Shown: piece by piece, positions 1-9,709 of the stretch
Numbering within the stretch: the first letter of the stretch is position 1
Layout: every line of letters starts with the position of its first letter
Source: an uncultured Eudoraea sp.
GTDB taxonomy: Bacteria > Bacteroidota > Bacteroidia > Flavobacteriales > Flavobacteriaceae
Assembly (NCBI RefSeq): GCF_947258525.1
Contig: NZ_CAMYIP010000214.1
Span: forward strand, 1-41,198
Direction of reading: 5' to 3'
Length of the DNA stretch: 41,198 nt
Made by a program: the position numbers and the translations under genes
The notes under the pieces: generated by a model
The model's input: only the letters and a program-made list of their open reading frames with translations
Told to the model about the DNA's origin: nothing
Database searches by the model: none

Positions 1-2726
1 CAAACATTTTTTACGATTTTGAAACACAGGCATCGGCCTCTACGACTCAAATGGCTGCACAAATTGAACAATCTACTGTCTCCAATAAATTATGGATCAT
101 AGCTGGTGGACCGATGGAAACTGTGTGGCGTGGTTTAAATATGGCTTCACAAGGTCATGAGCACGTAACAGTAATATCGCATTCAGCCTGGAATGAAGGC
201 CATGTTCACTGTTCTGATGATCACGACTGGAATGATCTTTTATCTGACTTCATTGCGCAAGGTGTATTTTTTGTAGGCAACTGCTCAAATGGCGGTTGTA
301 ATGATCCTTCGGGTTTGAATGATCAAAATGGTGGGTTCAGCTCATCCCCTTCTAATTGGGAATGGATGGACAACAGTTCATATGAATACAATCAGTGGAT
401 CTTTAGTAGGAATCCATTTGGTAATAAAATAGATCCCTCCGATGCCGGAATGTCCTATTTTCTGATTACAGGAGGTCCTTTTGATGGGGGTAATAAAACA
501 CCTGACCACAATGATGCAAGGCAATTAATGGAAAATCCATGCGATGACCCCGGCCAAGAAACCAATTCAAACTCTTCTGGTGGGAATTGTAATTATAATT
601 TTGAGGAGGTAAATGGCCGGGTAATCATTCAAGCCGAAAGTATTGATACTCCTGGAGGCTGGCAGAAAAATTCAAGCAGTTCCGAATATACTGGAAATGG
701 CTATCTGGAATGGACGGGCGGAGATTCCTTTGCATCACCCGGTAATGGAACGACTAGTACAAGTATAAAGATCAATCAACCTGGTACATATAAATTCCAA
801 TGGCGAACTAAGGTCGGACATGGATCTAATGCCACTGAAGCTAATGATAGCTGGCTCCGTTTTCCTGATGCTGATGACTTCTTTGGCCAAAAAGAAAATG
901 GCCATATAGTCTATCCTAAAGGAAGTGGAAAAAGTCCGAATCCAAATGGAGCTGGAGCTGACAATTGGTTTAAGGTCTATGTGAATAATTTAAGCTGGAC
1001 CTGGTCTACACATACAAGCGACAATGACGGACATGAAATCTATGTGACGTTTGACAGTCCGGGCGTATATACTATGCAATTGTCCGGAAGGTCTGATCAT
1101 CACCTGATAGACCGGATGGTTCTAGCACTGGATCCCCAAGGAAGTACTCAATTGAGCTTGGAAGAAACCATCTGCACCTCCTCTGACCCGGATCCTGTTG
1201 CAGTCAATGGCATTAATGTTTCCCCATCCCATATTACAATTGAAGTAGGAGAGAATTACCAATTAAATGCGCAGATCTCACCTACTAATGCCACCAATCA
1301 GGCAGTAAATTGGAGTTTTGAAGACGAATCTGTCGCTAGTGTGAGCCCTCAAGGAGTAGTGTCTGGTATAGATGAGGGCACTACAACGATCACAGTTACA
1401 TCTGTTGATGGAAACTTTGCTGCTCAAGTGACCGTTGAAGTGATCGCAGCTCAGGAAGAAAATAACGAAGAAGAAAATAATGAGTCTCCCGGTGATCAGA
1501 ACGATAATGCAGAAAATGAGAATTTAGATAATTGTAGTGCAGACTACATGGAAGTAAACAATCGCATTGTCATTGAAGCAGAATCGCTGAATTATGATGG
1601 GGATTGGTCTCTTGAAAATGATATCGATGGCTATACGGGTACAGGCTATCTCGAATGGCTGGGAGAAGATCAATTTCAGTCGCCCACAACCGGAACGATC
1701 AATGCGAGTATACAAATCCAAAATCCAGGTACCTATCTCTTCCAATGGCATTCCAAAGTTGGTCTCGGATCAAATACGACAGAAAGTAATGATACCTGGT
1801 TGCGATTCCCGGATGCAGACGGTTTTTACGGCGAAAAGTCAAATGGAAGCAAGGTTTTTCCACGTGGGAGTGGTCAAACACCTCTTCCGAATGGCGCAGG
1901 TGCCGACGGCTGGTTTAAGGTATATAGTAGTGGTGGAAACACAGACTGGACCTGGTCTACTTATACAAGCGACAATGATGGCCACTTCATCTATGTTACA
2001 TTTGACAGCCCCGGTGTTTATACAATGGAATTAGCAGCAAGATCAAAAGGACATTTTATTGATCGTATTACCCTAAGTAAATCCGGTGTCGACGGAACTG
2101 ACCTGAATCTGTCTCCAACGCAATGTGCAGGAGAGGAAGCTGAAGAAGAAACGCAACAAAGCAAGCCTAATTTATTAATCAATAATGCATCTGTCTATGA
2201 AGGTGGAAAACTGGAGTTTAATTTTACATTGTCTGAGCCCCTGGAGAAATCCTTAGAGCTTAGAATAGAAGTCGTTAGAGGAACTGCTCATAACGCTGAC
2301 TTTGTATATCCCGAGGATATCTTACTGATTCCTGCCGGTGAGACTTCGGCAATGTTCACAATACAGACAAAGAAAGACAATTACAATGAAGGGGATGAGA
2401 CCCTGATATTAAATTTGATAGATCATCCGGAAGAAGATCTAAATGAAGTAGTTTCTACAGCACTTGGGACCATCCTTGACGATGACATTCCAATGGGCAT
2501 CTATCCAAATCCCGCAACCGCTAACCAAACCGTAGACCTCAATGGTATATTGCAAGGTACTTATGAAGTAACTCTGTTCTCTATGTCAGGAGAAATGATC
2601 AAGAAACAGGTCGCTGATATCCATGGTAATTTTGAATATATGGTACCCAATATCAATGAAGGCCTGTATATTATACGAGCAGATAATTCAGAAAAATCGT
2701 ATTCAGGAAAGCTCGCAGTTAATTGA
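1..2726 (+). CDS. Secreted multidomain T9SS substrate with duplicated carbohydrate-binding-like modules (5' end outside window)
   Basis: The frame is open from the window edge, so the N-terminus is missing; the first in-frame ATG is at 51 but is not the true start. Counting from that ATG, residues 1-175 contain IIAGGPMETVWRGL and HVTVISHSAWNE, which faintly recall the nucleoside-hydrolase/DUF1593 fold; this is a guess. Residues about 180-365 and 496-675 are two copies of one beta-rich module, each starting near the phrase V(I/V)I(Q/E)AES and ending in DSPGVYTM and IDR, similar to GH115 C-terminal or CBM-like modules. Between them lies a Big_2 Ig-like domain (about 385-465) and an Asn/Glu-rich linker. 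A Calx-beta domain (about 704-800, ending LDDD) and a T9SS type A sorting signal (about 808-891, starting IYPNPA) follow. Type IX secretion to the cell surface or medium is therefore likely. The stop lies 2 bp from the convergent purC stop. Confidence 0.85.
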   Translation, partial: NIFYDFETQASASTTQMAAQIEQSTVSNKLWIIAGGPMETVWRGLNMASQGHEHVTVISHSAWNEGHVHCSDDHDWNDLLSDFIAQGVFFVGNCSNGGCNDPSGLNDQNGGFSSSPSNWEWMDNSSYEYNQWIFSRNPFGNKIDPSDAGMSYFLITGGPFDGGNKTPDHNDARQLMENPCDDPGQETNSNSSGGNCNYNFEEVNGRVIIQAESIDTPGGWQKNSSSSEYTGNGYLEWTGGDSFASPGNGTTSTSIKINQPGTYKFQWRTKVGHGSNATEANDSWLRFPDADDFFGQKENGHIVYPKGSGKSPNPNGAGADNWFKVYVNNLSWTWSTHTSDNDGHEIYVTFDSPGVYTMQLSGRSDHHLIDRMVLALDPQGSTQLSLEETICTSSDPDPVAVNGINVSPSHITIEVGENYQLNAQISPTNATNQAVNWSFEDESVASVSPQGVVSGIDEGTTTITVTSVDGNFAAQVTVEVIAAQEENNEEENNESPGDQNDNAENENLDNCSADYMEVNNRIVIEAESLNYDGDWSLENDIDGYTGTGYLEWLGEDQFQSPTTGTINASIQIQNPGTYLFQWHSKVGLGSNTTESNDTWLRFPDADGFYGEKSNGSKVFPRGSGQTPLPNGAGADGWFKVYSSGGNTDWTWSTYTSDNDGHFIYVTFDSPGVYTMELAARSKGHFIDRITLSKSGVDGTDLNLSPTQCAGEEAEEETQQSKPNLLINNASVYEGGKLEFNFTLSEPLEKSLELRIEVVRGTAHNADFVYPEDILLIPAGETSAMFTIQTKKDNYNEGDETLILNLIDHPEEDLNEVVSTALGTILDDDIPMGIYPNPATANQTVDLNGILQGTYEVTLFSMSGEMIKKQVADIHGNFEYMVPNINEGLYIIRADNSEKSYSGKLAVN

Positions 2727-2728
2727 GC

Positions 2729-3640
2729 TTATTTGGATAGCGAAACAGAATTTAAATACTGCCGCACATTTTGATCTATTCTCGACTCAATTTGTGCGGT
2801 TTCTGCTTTTATAAATGTCTCCCCGGTAATATGCTCATACAATTCAATATATCTGTCTGAAACTGATAAGATATATTCGTCGTTCATTTGAGGCAATACC
2901 TGGCCGTCTAATCCCTGGAAGCCATTAGATATTAACCATTGGCGAACAAATTCCTTGGATAATTGCTTTTGGGCCTCTCCCCTTTCCTGTCGTTCCTCGT
3001 ATCCATCGGAATAAAAATACCGTGAAGAATCCGGAGTATGGATCTCATCGATCAATCTGATCTTACCGTCTCTGTCTTTCCCAAATTCGTACTTAGTATC
3101 TACTAATATTAATCCGCGTTCGGCGGCTAATTCGGTTCCCTTCCTGAACAATTTATGGGTGTAGTCTTCGAGTTGGGCATAATCCTCATCCCCTTTCTCA
3201 GCCTTCGTGGCCGGTGTTATGATAGGTTCCGGAAAAGGGTCGTTGGTCTTTAATCCTTCTGGTAGGGAAACTCCACACAATTCTCGTTTGCCTGAAGCGT
3301 ATTCTCTGCTGGCATGTCCGGCCATATACCCACGAATGACCATCTCTACCTTAAACGGTGTGCACGCCATACCCACAGCAACATTGGGATCCGGATTTGC
3401 CATTAGCCAATTTGGCACTAAGTCTTCAGTGGCCTTCATCATCTTTGACGCGATCTGGTTCAGGATCTGGCCTTTGAAAGGAATACCTCTTGGCATTACC
3501 ACATCAAAAGCGGATAATCGGTCCGTGGCAACCATAACCAGAATATCGTTTTGCAATGTGTAAACTTCACGAACTTTCCCCTTGTAGACGCCCACCTGGC
3601 CGGGGAACTGAAAATGAGTTTCCATCAACGTATCGATCAT
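2729..3640 (-). CDS. purC: Phosphoribosylaminoimidazole-succinocarboxamide (SAICAR) synthase
   Basis: Cytoplasmic purine biosynthesis enzyme that joins CAIR and aspartate with ATP to give SAICAR. The protein has 303 residues, which is the longer form of the family rather than the roughly 240-residue E. coli form. Visible family signatures are YKGKVREVY near residue 19, [11 protein letters not shown] near 40, and the DTKYEFG / [13 protein letters not shown] stretch in the middle. Met1 ([10 protein letters not shown]) is used; Met6 is a possible alternative. It lies only 6 bp downstream of phoH on the same strand, so the two are probably co-transcribed. Its stop almost touches that of the convergent T9SS substrate gene. 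Confidence 0.97.
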   Translation of the reverse strand: MIDTLMETHFQFPGQVGVYKGKVREVYTLQNDILVMVATDRLSAFDVVMPRGIPFKGQILNQIASKMMKATEDLVPNWLMANPDPNVAVGMACTPFKVEMVIRGYMAGHASREYASGKRELCGVSLPEGLKTNDPFPEPIITPATKAEKGDEDYAQLEDYTHKLFRKGTELAAERGLILVDTKYEFGKDRDGKIRLIDEIHTPDSSRYFYSDGYEERQERGEAQKQLSKEFVRQWLISNGFQGLDGQVLPQMNDEYILSVSDRYIELYEHITGETFIKAETAQIESRIDQNVRQYLNSVSLSK

Positions 3641-3646
3641 GGCAAC

Positions 3647-4600
3647 TTAATTTTGATGTTCGATCTTTCTATACGCATCAATCACCTGCTTTACCAATTG
3701 ATGGCGAATTACATCTTTGTCGTCCAGGTTCACAAAGGCAATACCTTTTACATTTTTGAGGATCAGCAGGGCTTCCTTGAGCCCTGATAAAACACGTCTT
3801 GGCAAGTCGATCTGTCCCGGGTCACCTGTAATAATAAATTTGGCATTCTTACCCATTCGGGTAAGGAACATTTTCATTTGAGCATGCGTTGTATTCTGTG
3901 CTTCATCCAGGATCACAAATGCATTATCAAGCGTACGCCCTCGCATAAATGCCATAGGCGCTATCTGTATCGTACCGGCTTCTAAAAGCTGGGCCAGCTT
4001 TTCTGATGGGATCATATCTCTAAGTGCATCGTATAATGGCTGCATATAGGGATCAAGTTTCTCCCTAAGGTCTCCAGGCAAAAATCCTAAATTCTCACCT
4101 GCCTCTACAGCCGGCCGGGTAAGGATAATTCGCTTTACCTCTTTATTCTTCAGCGCACGAACTGCCAAAGCAACTCCGGTATATGTTTTTCCGGTTCCTG
4201 CAGGTCCGATCGCAAATACCATATCATTACTGCCAATAGCATCAACTAATTTACGTTGGTTTACCGTCAACGCTTTTATGTGCCGACCATTAACACCGTG
4301 TACCAGGACGTCGTCACTGGATTCAGAAGAAGTGTAATCTTCTTTGCCATTGCTGGTCAGGATACGTTCTATGCTATTCTTATTGATCGAATTGTACTTG
4401 GCAAAATGATCGCTAAGCATTTGGAATCGTTTCTCAAATTCCTCCAGCTGGTCGTCTTCGCCAAATACTTTGATCTTACTTCCCCTGGCTACGATCTTTA
4501 ACTTGGGAAAGTACTTTTTAATGAGATCAATATGTTCGTTGTTCTGTCCAAAAAACTCTCTTGGACTAATATCGGTGAGTTCTAACTTAAGCTCGTTCAA
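3647..4600 (-). CDS. PhoH-like P-loop ATPase
   Basis: 317-residue PhoH family protein, a cytoplasmic ATPase class linked in other bacteria to RNA metabolism; the exact role is not known. An N-terminal domain of about 100 residues resembles a KH-type nucleic-acid-binding region. The ATPase core has Walker A GPAGTGKT at 132-139, TRPAVEAGE near 161, LGFLPGD near 171 and Walker B VILDEAQN near 229, then FIITGDPGQIDLP, all typical of the family. It is the first gene of a phoH-purC pair with a 6-bp gap. It is divergent from the SAM hydrolase gene, with a 125-bp shared upstream region. Confidence 0.95.
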   Translation of the reverse strand: MNELKLELTDISPREFFGQNNEHIDLIKKYFPKLKIVARGSKIKVFGEDDQLEEFEKRFQMLSDHFAKYNSINKNSIERILTSNGKEDYTSSESSDDVLVHGVNGRHIKALTVNQRKLVDAIGSNDMVFAIGPAGTGKTYTGVALAVRALKNKEVKRIILTRPAVEAGENLGFLPGDLREKLDPYMQPLYDALRDMIPSEKLAQLLEAGTIQIAPMAFMRGRTLDNAFVILDEAQNTTHAQMKMFLTRMGKNAKFIITGDPGQIDLPRRVLSGLKEALLILKNVKGIAFVNLDDKDVIRHQLVKQVIDAYRKIEHQN

Positions 4601-4651
4601 ATAGAAAAATGGTTAAAAGTGAGGGATGAAATAATCCTGTTTTCCTTCGCT

Positions 4652-4669
4652 TAATTTTGCGTAATTTTG
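4652..4669 (+). promoter_or_regulatory. Tandem candidate -7 elements (TAATTTTG twice)
   Basis: TAATTTTG occurs at 4652-4659 and again at 4662-4669, exactly 10 bp apart. Both match the Bacteroidota -7 consensus TAnnTTTG and lie about 60-75 bp upstream of the ATG at 4726. No clear TTTG -33 element is seen at the usual distance, so promoter function is tentative. Confidence 0.4.
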
Positions 4670-4725
4670 TTCACAAATTTAACTAAAAAATTGGTTCGAG
4701 GCCTTAAAACTCTCATCGATGCTGC

Positions 4726-5556
4726 ATGGCAATCATCACCTTAACTACAGATTTTGGGCATAAAGACCACTTTGTAGGCGCCATAAAAGGCACTATATAC
4801 CGGGAACTTCCGGAAGCTACAATCGTAGATATTTCCCATGGAATCCGGCCGTTTAATATTCCGGAGTGCGCCTATATTTTAAAGAATTCATACAAAGCGT
4901 TTCCCGAAGGAACCATTCATATAGTAGGTGTAGACTCTGAACCATCACCAGAAAACAGGCATGTAGCCATGTTAGTGGATGGACACTATTTTATCAGTGC
5001 CAATAATGGTGTGATCAGTTTGATCATTTCAGAGATCAAACCCGAGAAAGTTGTCGAGATCGACATACCAAATCCCGTTCATGGTTCTTTCCCTGTCCTT
5101 GATGTTTTTGTACAGGTAGCCTGCCATCTGGCGAGAGGCGGTTCCTTAGATGTTATTGGCAAACCTGCTGCAGTTCTTAAAGAGTTGGTGGAATTCAAAC
5201 CTCGAATCCTCAATGAAGGCAAAACCATTGTGGGCAGTGTTATCTATATCGATAATTTTGGCAATGTGATTACCAATATTGAAAAACACTTGTTTGAGGC
5301 CTATCGGAATGGAAGAGATTTTGAACTGAGTGCCCGAAATAAGATATTAACAGAGATCTACCATACCTATAGCGAAATTATCAATTTTGACCTTGATAAA
5401 AATCAGCGTAAAGGGCCGGGCGATCTTCTGGCTCTTTTCAATAGTGCCGGATTTATTGAATTGGCCATTTATAAAAGCGATTCCCAGACAGTGGGGTCTG
5501 CCGCCACGCTATTGGGCCTGGAATACAGGGATACTATAAGCATTAATTTTATTTGA
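4726..5556 (+). CDS. SAM hydrolase / SAM hydroxide adenosyltransferase (DUF62 family)
   Basis: 276 residues. The family splits S-adenosylmethionine with hydroxide to adenosine and methionine; halogenase and fluorinase relatives use halide instead. The N-terminus TLTTDFGHKDHFVGAIKG, then IVDISHGI, FNIPECAYIL, VGVDSEPSP, ANNGVISL and the C-terminal YIDNFGNVITNI are typical of the hydroxide-using members. No halogenase-specific extension was noticed. The ATG at 4726 places TLTTDFG right at the N-terminus, as expected. Only 10 bp separate its stop from gldF, so it probably heads a transcript with gldF-gldG. Confidence 0.93.
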   Translation: MAIITLTTDFGHKDHFVGAIKGTIYRELPEATIVDISHGIRPFNIPECAYILKNSYKAFPEGTIHIVGVDSEPSPENRHVAMLVDGHYFISANNGVISLIISEIKPEKVVEIDIPNPVHGSFPVLDVFVQVACHLARGGSLDVIGKPAAVLKELVEFKPRILNEGKTIVGSVIYIDNFGNVITNIEKHLFEAYRNGRDFELSARNKILTEIYHTYSEIINFDLDKNQRKGPGDLLALFNSAGFIELAIYKSDSQTVGSAATLLGLEYRDTISINFI

Positions 5557-5566
5557 TCGTCATACC

Positions 5567-6295
5567 ATGCAGACAGTATTCAAACATGAGATCCGACATT
5601 TTTTTTCCCATTTGACGGGCTACTTGATCATTGGCCTGTTCTTATTGATAAGCGGATTATTCCTATGGGTGCTTAAAGGTCCTTATAATATTTTGGAGAA
5701 TGGATTCGCGGACTTAGGAGGATTTTATCTGCTAGCCCCTCTAATTTTTCTTTTTCTCATACCGGCTATTACCATGCGGAGTTTTGCCGAAGAAAAACGT
5801 ACAGGCACTTTTGAAATACTCATGATCAAACCAGTCTCGACCTGGGAGGTTGTTGCAGGTAAATTCCTGGGATGTGCATGTCTATTACTGCTCGCCCTGA
5901 TTCCTACCTTGAGTTATATATGGACGCTTGCTTCTCTAGTGGTAGACAACAATTCGCTGGACCTTGGCGTGCTGTTAAGCGCTTATCTTGGATTATTTCT
6001 TTTAGGATTAGTGTATATCGCTATAGGGCTGTTTCTTTCAGCTATATCTCCAAATCAGGTAGTTGCTTTTCTATTGACCCTGATATGCTGTTGGTTGGTT
6101 TATTCCGGGATGGATGGTATTGCCTCTCTATTCAGTGGGAGTGTTTATTCGATAATCAGTTCCCTGGGGATGAAATCCCATCTGGAGACTATGGCATTAG
6201 GCGTCATCAGTCTCGGTGATATACTCTACTTTTTCAGTTTCATAGGTTTGTTTTTGTACGTAACAAATATTACCATCAAATCCGACCGGCCGTGA
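5567..6295 (+). CDS. gldF: Gliding motility ABC transporter permease GldF
   Basis: 242-residue ABC-2 type permease. Six hydrophobic segments are visible, beginning at about 15-38 and 55-72. The loop ending in MRSFAEEKRTGTFEILMIKPVS is the usual cytoplasmic signature after the second helix of this family. GldF works with GldG and the ATPase GldA (not in the window) in a transporter linked to gliding in Flavobacteriia. The stop overlaps the GTG start of gldG by 4 bases (GTGA), implying translational coupling. Confidence 0.93.
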   Translation: MQTVFKHEIRHFFSHLTGYLIIGLFLLISGLFLWVLKGPYNILENGFADLGGFYLLAPLIFLFLIPAITMRSFAEEKRTGTFEILMIKPVSTWEVVAGKFLGCACLLLLALIPTLSYIWTLASLVVDNNSLDLGVLLSAYLGLFLLGLVYIAIGLFLSAISPNQVVAFLLTLICCWLVYSGMDGIASLFSGSVYSIISSLGMKSHLETMALGVISLGDILYFFSFIGLFLYVTNITIKSDRP

Positions 6296-7962
6296 AGTAT
6301 AGATCCGTACTAATTTCCCTGTTACTGGGACTGCTAATCATAATAGGCCTAAATGGACTCACGAGCATTGTCAATCCGAGGGTAGACCTCACAGCAGATA
6401 GCCGCTATACACTTTCGGAAACTACAAGGTCATTGACTGATCAGATTGATTCTCCCTTGATCATCGATGTACTGTTGGGCGGCGATTTACCCCCGGAATT
6501 CTCGCGTTTGCAAACGGAGGTTTCGCAATTTCTAAATCAGCTTCACACCGAAAATTCCCTCATCAAAATAAACTTTGTCTCTCCGCTCGAGGATGCTGAA
6601 AATCGTTCCGCCTTAATAGCAGAGCTTCAATCCCGTGGCTTAACACCTGCCAATGTTTCAGTAGAGGAAGAAGGTAAAACAACCCAGGAGCTTGTGTTTC
6701 CCTGGGCAATGGCCAATTACAAGAATCAAACTGTTAGGGTTCCCTTATTGATCAATAAACTGGGATCCACCACAGAAGATAGGATCAATGCCTCTGTCCA
6801 GGAATTGGAATATGCCTTTGCCGATGCATTGACTAAACTAACTATTGAAGAAAAGAAGCGAATAGCGATCCTAAAAGGGAATGGACAACTAGATGACATT
6901 TACATAGCCGATTTACTTGGCGAATTACGCAACTATTACAACTTAGGGGTGGTCACACTTGACTCTGTTGCCACTAATGCACAAGGCACCCTGGAAAGCC
7001 TGAATAATTTTGACATGGCAATCCTGGCTAAGCCGAGCCTTGCCTTTACAGAAGAAGAGAAATATGTGCTGGATCAATTCATAGTTCAAGGAGGTAAGTC
7101 TATATGGTTGATGGATGGAGCCCGAATTGAGTTAGACAGTCTGCTAAACGAAACCGGCAGTTCGATCGCGCTTCCTAATGAGCTGAATATTAATGACTTG
7201 CTTTTTAGATATGGCGTCCGACTCAATCCGAACCTGGTAAATGACATGTATTGTACACAGATCGTTCTGGCCTCTGGCGAAGGTTCCGGTTCACAGTACA
7301 ATCCCCTTCCCTGGGTATATCATCCCATGGTTTTTCCGTGGAATGATCACCCCATAACAGAAAATATTGAGGCACTCCGATTCCTCTTCAGCAGTAGTTT
7401 AGATACCGTCGAGAGCAGCATGCAAAAGACTGTATTACTCAGGAGCTCACCGCTTTCAAAATCAGAAGGCATCCCAAAGTTGATCAGTTTGGAGCTGTTG
7501 AATTCTGCGCCGGACCCGAAAAATTATTCCGGAGGTGGAATGCCACTGGCAGTGCTCCTGGAAGGACCTGTTCATTCGGCATATACAAATAGAATTGCCC
7601 CCGTACAATTGAGTGATGTAAAAGATACCGGGCCTGAGAATTCGATTCTGGTCATAGCAGATGGTGATGTCATCAAAAACCAATTGAATGAAGGTCGGCC
7701 TATTGAATTGGGATACGATAAATGGACAAATAACTTCTATGGCAATAAAACATTCTTATTGAATGCGATCAATTATATGCTGGACGAAAGAGGTTTGGTG
7801 GCTTTGAGAAGCAGGGCTGTTAACATTCCTACCCTCGATCTTCAAAAGGTTGCAGATACACGATCAACCTGGCAAATGATCAACATTGGCGTACCCTTGA
7901 TGGTATTACTGGGTTTTGGTTTTACATATAAGGCATGGCGAAAACGCAAATATGGTCGATAA
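6292..7962 (+). CDS. gldG: Gliding motility ABC transporter auxiliary protein GldG
   Basis: 556 residues. An N-terminal transmembrane anchor at about 5-27 is followed by VDLTADSRYTLSETTRSL, the hallmark of the GldG / ABC-2 auxiliary family. A large domain, probably periplasmic, follows, with a second transmembrane segment at about 527-548 and a short basic tail (KAWRKRKYGR). The start is GTG at 6292, chosen because it overlaps the gldF stop and gives the expected membrane-anchored N-terminus. It is the partner of GldF in the gliding-associated ABC transporter. Confidence 0.92.
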   Translation: MKYRSVLISLLLGLLIIIGLNGLTSIVNPRVDLTADSRYTLSETTRSLTDQIDSPLIIDVLLGGDLPPEFSRLQTEVSQFLNQLHTENSLIKINFVSPLEDAENRSALIAELQSRGLTPANVSVEEEGKTTQELVFPWAMANYKNQTVRVPLLINKLGSTTEDRINASVQELEYAFADALTKLTIEEKKRIAILKGNGQLDDIYIADLLGELRNYYNLGVVTLDSVATNAQGTLESLNNFDMAILAKPSLAFTEEEKYVLDQFIVQGGKSIWLMDGARIELDSLLNETGSSIALPNELNINDLLFRYGVRLNPNLVNDMYCTQIVLASGEGSGSQYNPLPWVYHPMVFPWNDHPITENIEALRFLFSSSLDTVESSMQKTVLLRSSPLSKSEGIPKLISLELLNSAPDPKNYSGGGMPLAVLLEGPVHSAYTNRIAPVQLSDVKDTGPENSILVIADGDVIKNQLNEGRPIELGYDKWTNNFYGNKTFLLNAINYMLDERGLVALRSRAVNIPTLDLQKVADTRSTWQMINIGVPLMVLLGFGFTYKAWRKRKYGR

Positions 7963-8001
7963 GTGTTGATAAGTTTGTTTTAAGGAGTACTACATTTAAA
8001 A

Positions 8002-8009
8002 TATATTTG
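8002..8009 (+). promoter_or_regulatory. Candidate -7 element for dnaN
   Basis: TATATTTG matches the Bacteroidota -7 consensus TAnnTTTG, about 68 bp upstream of the dnaN GTG, in the 114-bp gap after gldG. A TTTG at 7974-7977 could be the -33 box, although its 24-bp spacer is at or just beyond the long end of the usual range. This suggests dnaN has its own promoter. Confidence 0.5.
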
Positions 8010-8076
8010 CTTGTTCGCCATTTTCAGGGCATTTGGAAGAAATGAATACATTTGGTGACAGACTAAAATCAGACAG

Positions 8077-9195
8077 GTGAAATTTATAGTATCAAGTACA
8101 TATTTATTAAAGAAACTACAGGTCCTTGGAGGTGTTATTAATGCGAGTAATACCCTGCCCATCCTGGATAATTTTCTTTTCGAACTGGACAAAAAAAATC
8201 TTCAGGTATCAGCCTCTGATCTGGAGACAACCATGAGCTCGAAACTAGAAGTGGATTCAGGAGATAGTGGTACCATTGCCGTTCCGGCAAAATTGCTCCT
8301 TGAAACCTTAAAAACATTTCCGGAGCAGCCTCTGACTTTCCTGGTAGCAGATAACAATACGGTAGAGATCAGTTCTAATCACGGGAAATATGCATTGGCA
8401 TATGCAGACGGAGCCGAATTCCCCAAGGCTATAGAATTAGCAGAGCCAAGCGCTACTACCTTGCAAGGTGATATCCTGGCGACGGCAATTGCCAAAACCA
8501 TATTTGCCGCAGGAAATGACGACCTCAGACCTGTAATGAGCGGGGTATTTTTCCAATTCTCTCCGGAGAATCTGACATTTGTCGCTACAGATGCTCATAA
8601 ATTGGTTAAATATCAACGCACCGATGTATCGGCTTCACAGGTAGCAGAATTCATAATGCCTAAAAAGCCGTTGAACCTTTTAAAAGGAATCCTCCTGGGC
8701 AGTGAAGAAGACGTTTTGGTAGAATACAATGATAGCAATGCGAAATTCAGTTTTGACGAAACTGTATTGATTTGTCGGCTTATAGACGGAAAATATCCGA
8801 ATTATGAAGCCGTGATTCCAAAAGAGAATCCTAATCAACTGACTATTTCAAGAGATCAATTCCTGAGCTCTGTAAAACGGGTTTCTATATTCTCGAATAA
8901 AACTACACACCAGATACGCTTGCGTATCGCAGGCGCTGAATTGAATATTTCAGCTGAAGACATTGATTATAGTAATAAGGCGGAAGAGCGCCTGACCTGT
9001 GCATACCAGGGTGACGATATGCAAATTGGATTCAACTCCCGATTTCTGGTCGAGATGCTCAACAGCCTGCAGTCCGGTGATATTTCGCTGGAAATGAGCA
9101 TGCCAAACAGGGCGGGGATCCTCACCCCTATGGATGGGCTCGATGAAGGCGAGCATATAACCATGCTGGTCATGCCCGTAATGCTAAATACCTAA
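8077..9195 (+). CDS. dnaN: DNA polymerase III sliding clamp (beta subunit)
   Basis: 372 residues, the normal length for the beta clamp, which forms a dimeric ring tethering the replicative polymerase to DNA. The N-terminus MKFIVSSTYLLKKLQ and the stretch NTLPILDNFLFEL are characteristic. SASDLETTM near residue 45, VATDAHKLV in the second domain, YPNYEAVIP near 240, and the C-terminal ITMLVMPVML are the expected landmarks of the three clamp domains. The start is GTG at 8077; no in-frame ATG fits the conserved N-terminus. The gene ends just before a strong hairpin terminator shared with the opposing gene. Confidence 0.97.
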   Translation: MKFIVSSTYLLKKLQVLGGVINASNTLPILDNFLFELDKKNLQVSASDLETTMSSKLEVDSGDSGTIAVPAKLLLETLKTFPEQPLTFLVADNNTVEISSNHGKYALAYADGAEFPKAIELAEPSATTLQGDILATAIAKTIFAAGNDDLRPVMSGVFFQFSPENLTFVATDAHKLVKYQRTDVSASQVAEFIMPKKPLNLLKGILLGSEEDVLVEYNDSNAKFSFDETVLICRLIDGKYPNYEAVIPKENPNQLTISRDQFLSSVKRVSIFSNKTTHQIRLRIAGAELNISAEDIDYSNKAEERLTCAYQGDDMQIGFNSRFLVEMLNSLQSGDISLEMSMPNRAGILTPMDGLDEGEHITMLVMPVMLNT

Positions 9196-9219
9196 AAAGG
9201 AATAGAATAGAATAGTATA

Positions 9220-9258
9220 AAAAAAGAAATCCAACCGTAATGGTTGGATTTCTTTTTT
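9220..9258. terminator. Bidirectional rho-independent terminator between dnaN and the DUF4870 gene
   Basis: The 11-bp arms GAAATCCAACC (9226-9236) and GGTTGGATTTC (9242-9252) are perfectly complementary around a 5-nt loop. They are flanked by an A-run on the left and a T-run on the right. Read in either direction the stem ends in a U-tract, so it can stop both convergent transcripts. The stop codon of the minus-strand gene lies inside the T-run. Confidence 0.92.
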
Positions 9259-9619
9259 AGATAAAAGGTATTGTCAGAAAGTAACTGGGAGATTCTCCAT
9301 TACTGGCTCGTACCGCATTTACGATGGGTAAGACAAAGCCTAGTATAGCTGCGCCGATCAACGTTAAGATCCCGAGTCCTAACAATAGGATAGCCGGAAT
9401 AGAAAGAATGATGTACAGTATCAGACTAAGTTGGAGGTTGACGGCGTTTCTTCCGTGCTCGTCCATATCCTGAACCGTGTTCTTGGTAGACAGCCAAATG
9501 ATCAGAGGGATGATCAGTCCACCAAAACCGATGAAATATGACGATAATTGCGTTAAATGCATTGCTGTCAATAAATGACGGTCTGTACGCATTGTTGTTG
9601 TTTGATTGATGACTTCCAT
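9257..9619 (-). CDS. DUF4870 / Tic20-like small membrane protein
   Basis: 120 residues. After a short polar N-terminus come about three hydrophobic segments, at about 25-45, 63-83 and 85-105. The phrase DEHGRNAVNLQLSLILY between the first two is the conserved signature of DUF4870 proteins, whose function is unknown. Met1 is used; Met10 (MRTDRHLL) is possible. The stop lies within the T-run of the terminator shared with dnaN. Confidence 0.88.
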   Translation of the reverse strand: MEVINQTTTMRTDRHLLTAMHLTQLSSYFIGFGGLIIPLIIWLSTKNTVQDMDEHGRNAVNLQLSLILYIILSIPAILLLGLGILTLIGAAILGFVLPIVNAVRASNGESPSYFLTIPFI

Positions 9620-9709
9620 TTTTACAATTTTAAGGGTTAGCTGTACTAATATGTAGCAAATATTTTTGTTTTGTTACACTTGGTACTTTTCGTGATATCC
9701 AAATCCCTT

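Noticed and set aside
1594-2034. 146-codon frame inside the T9SS substrate gene
   Set aside because: It overlaps the second binding module in another frame, where the conserved domain is clearly in the main frame; it is a shadow.
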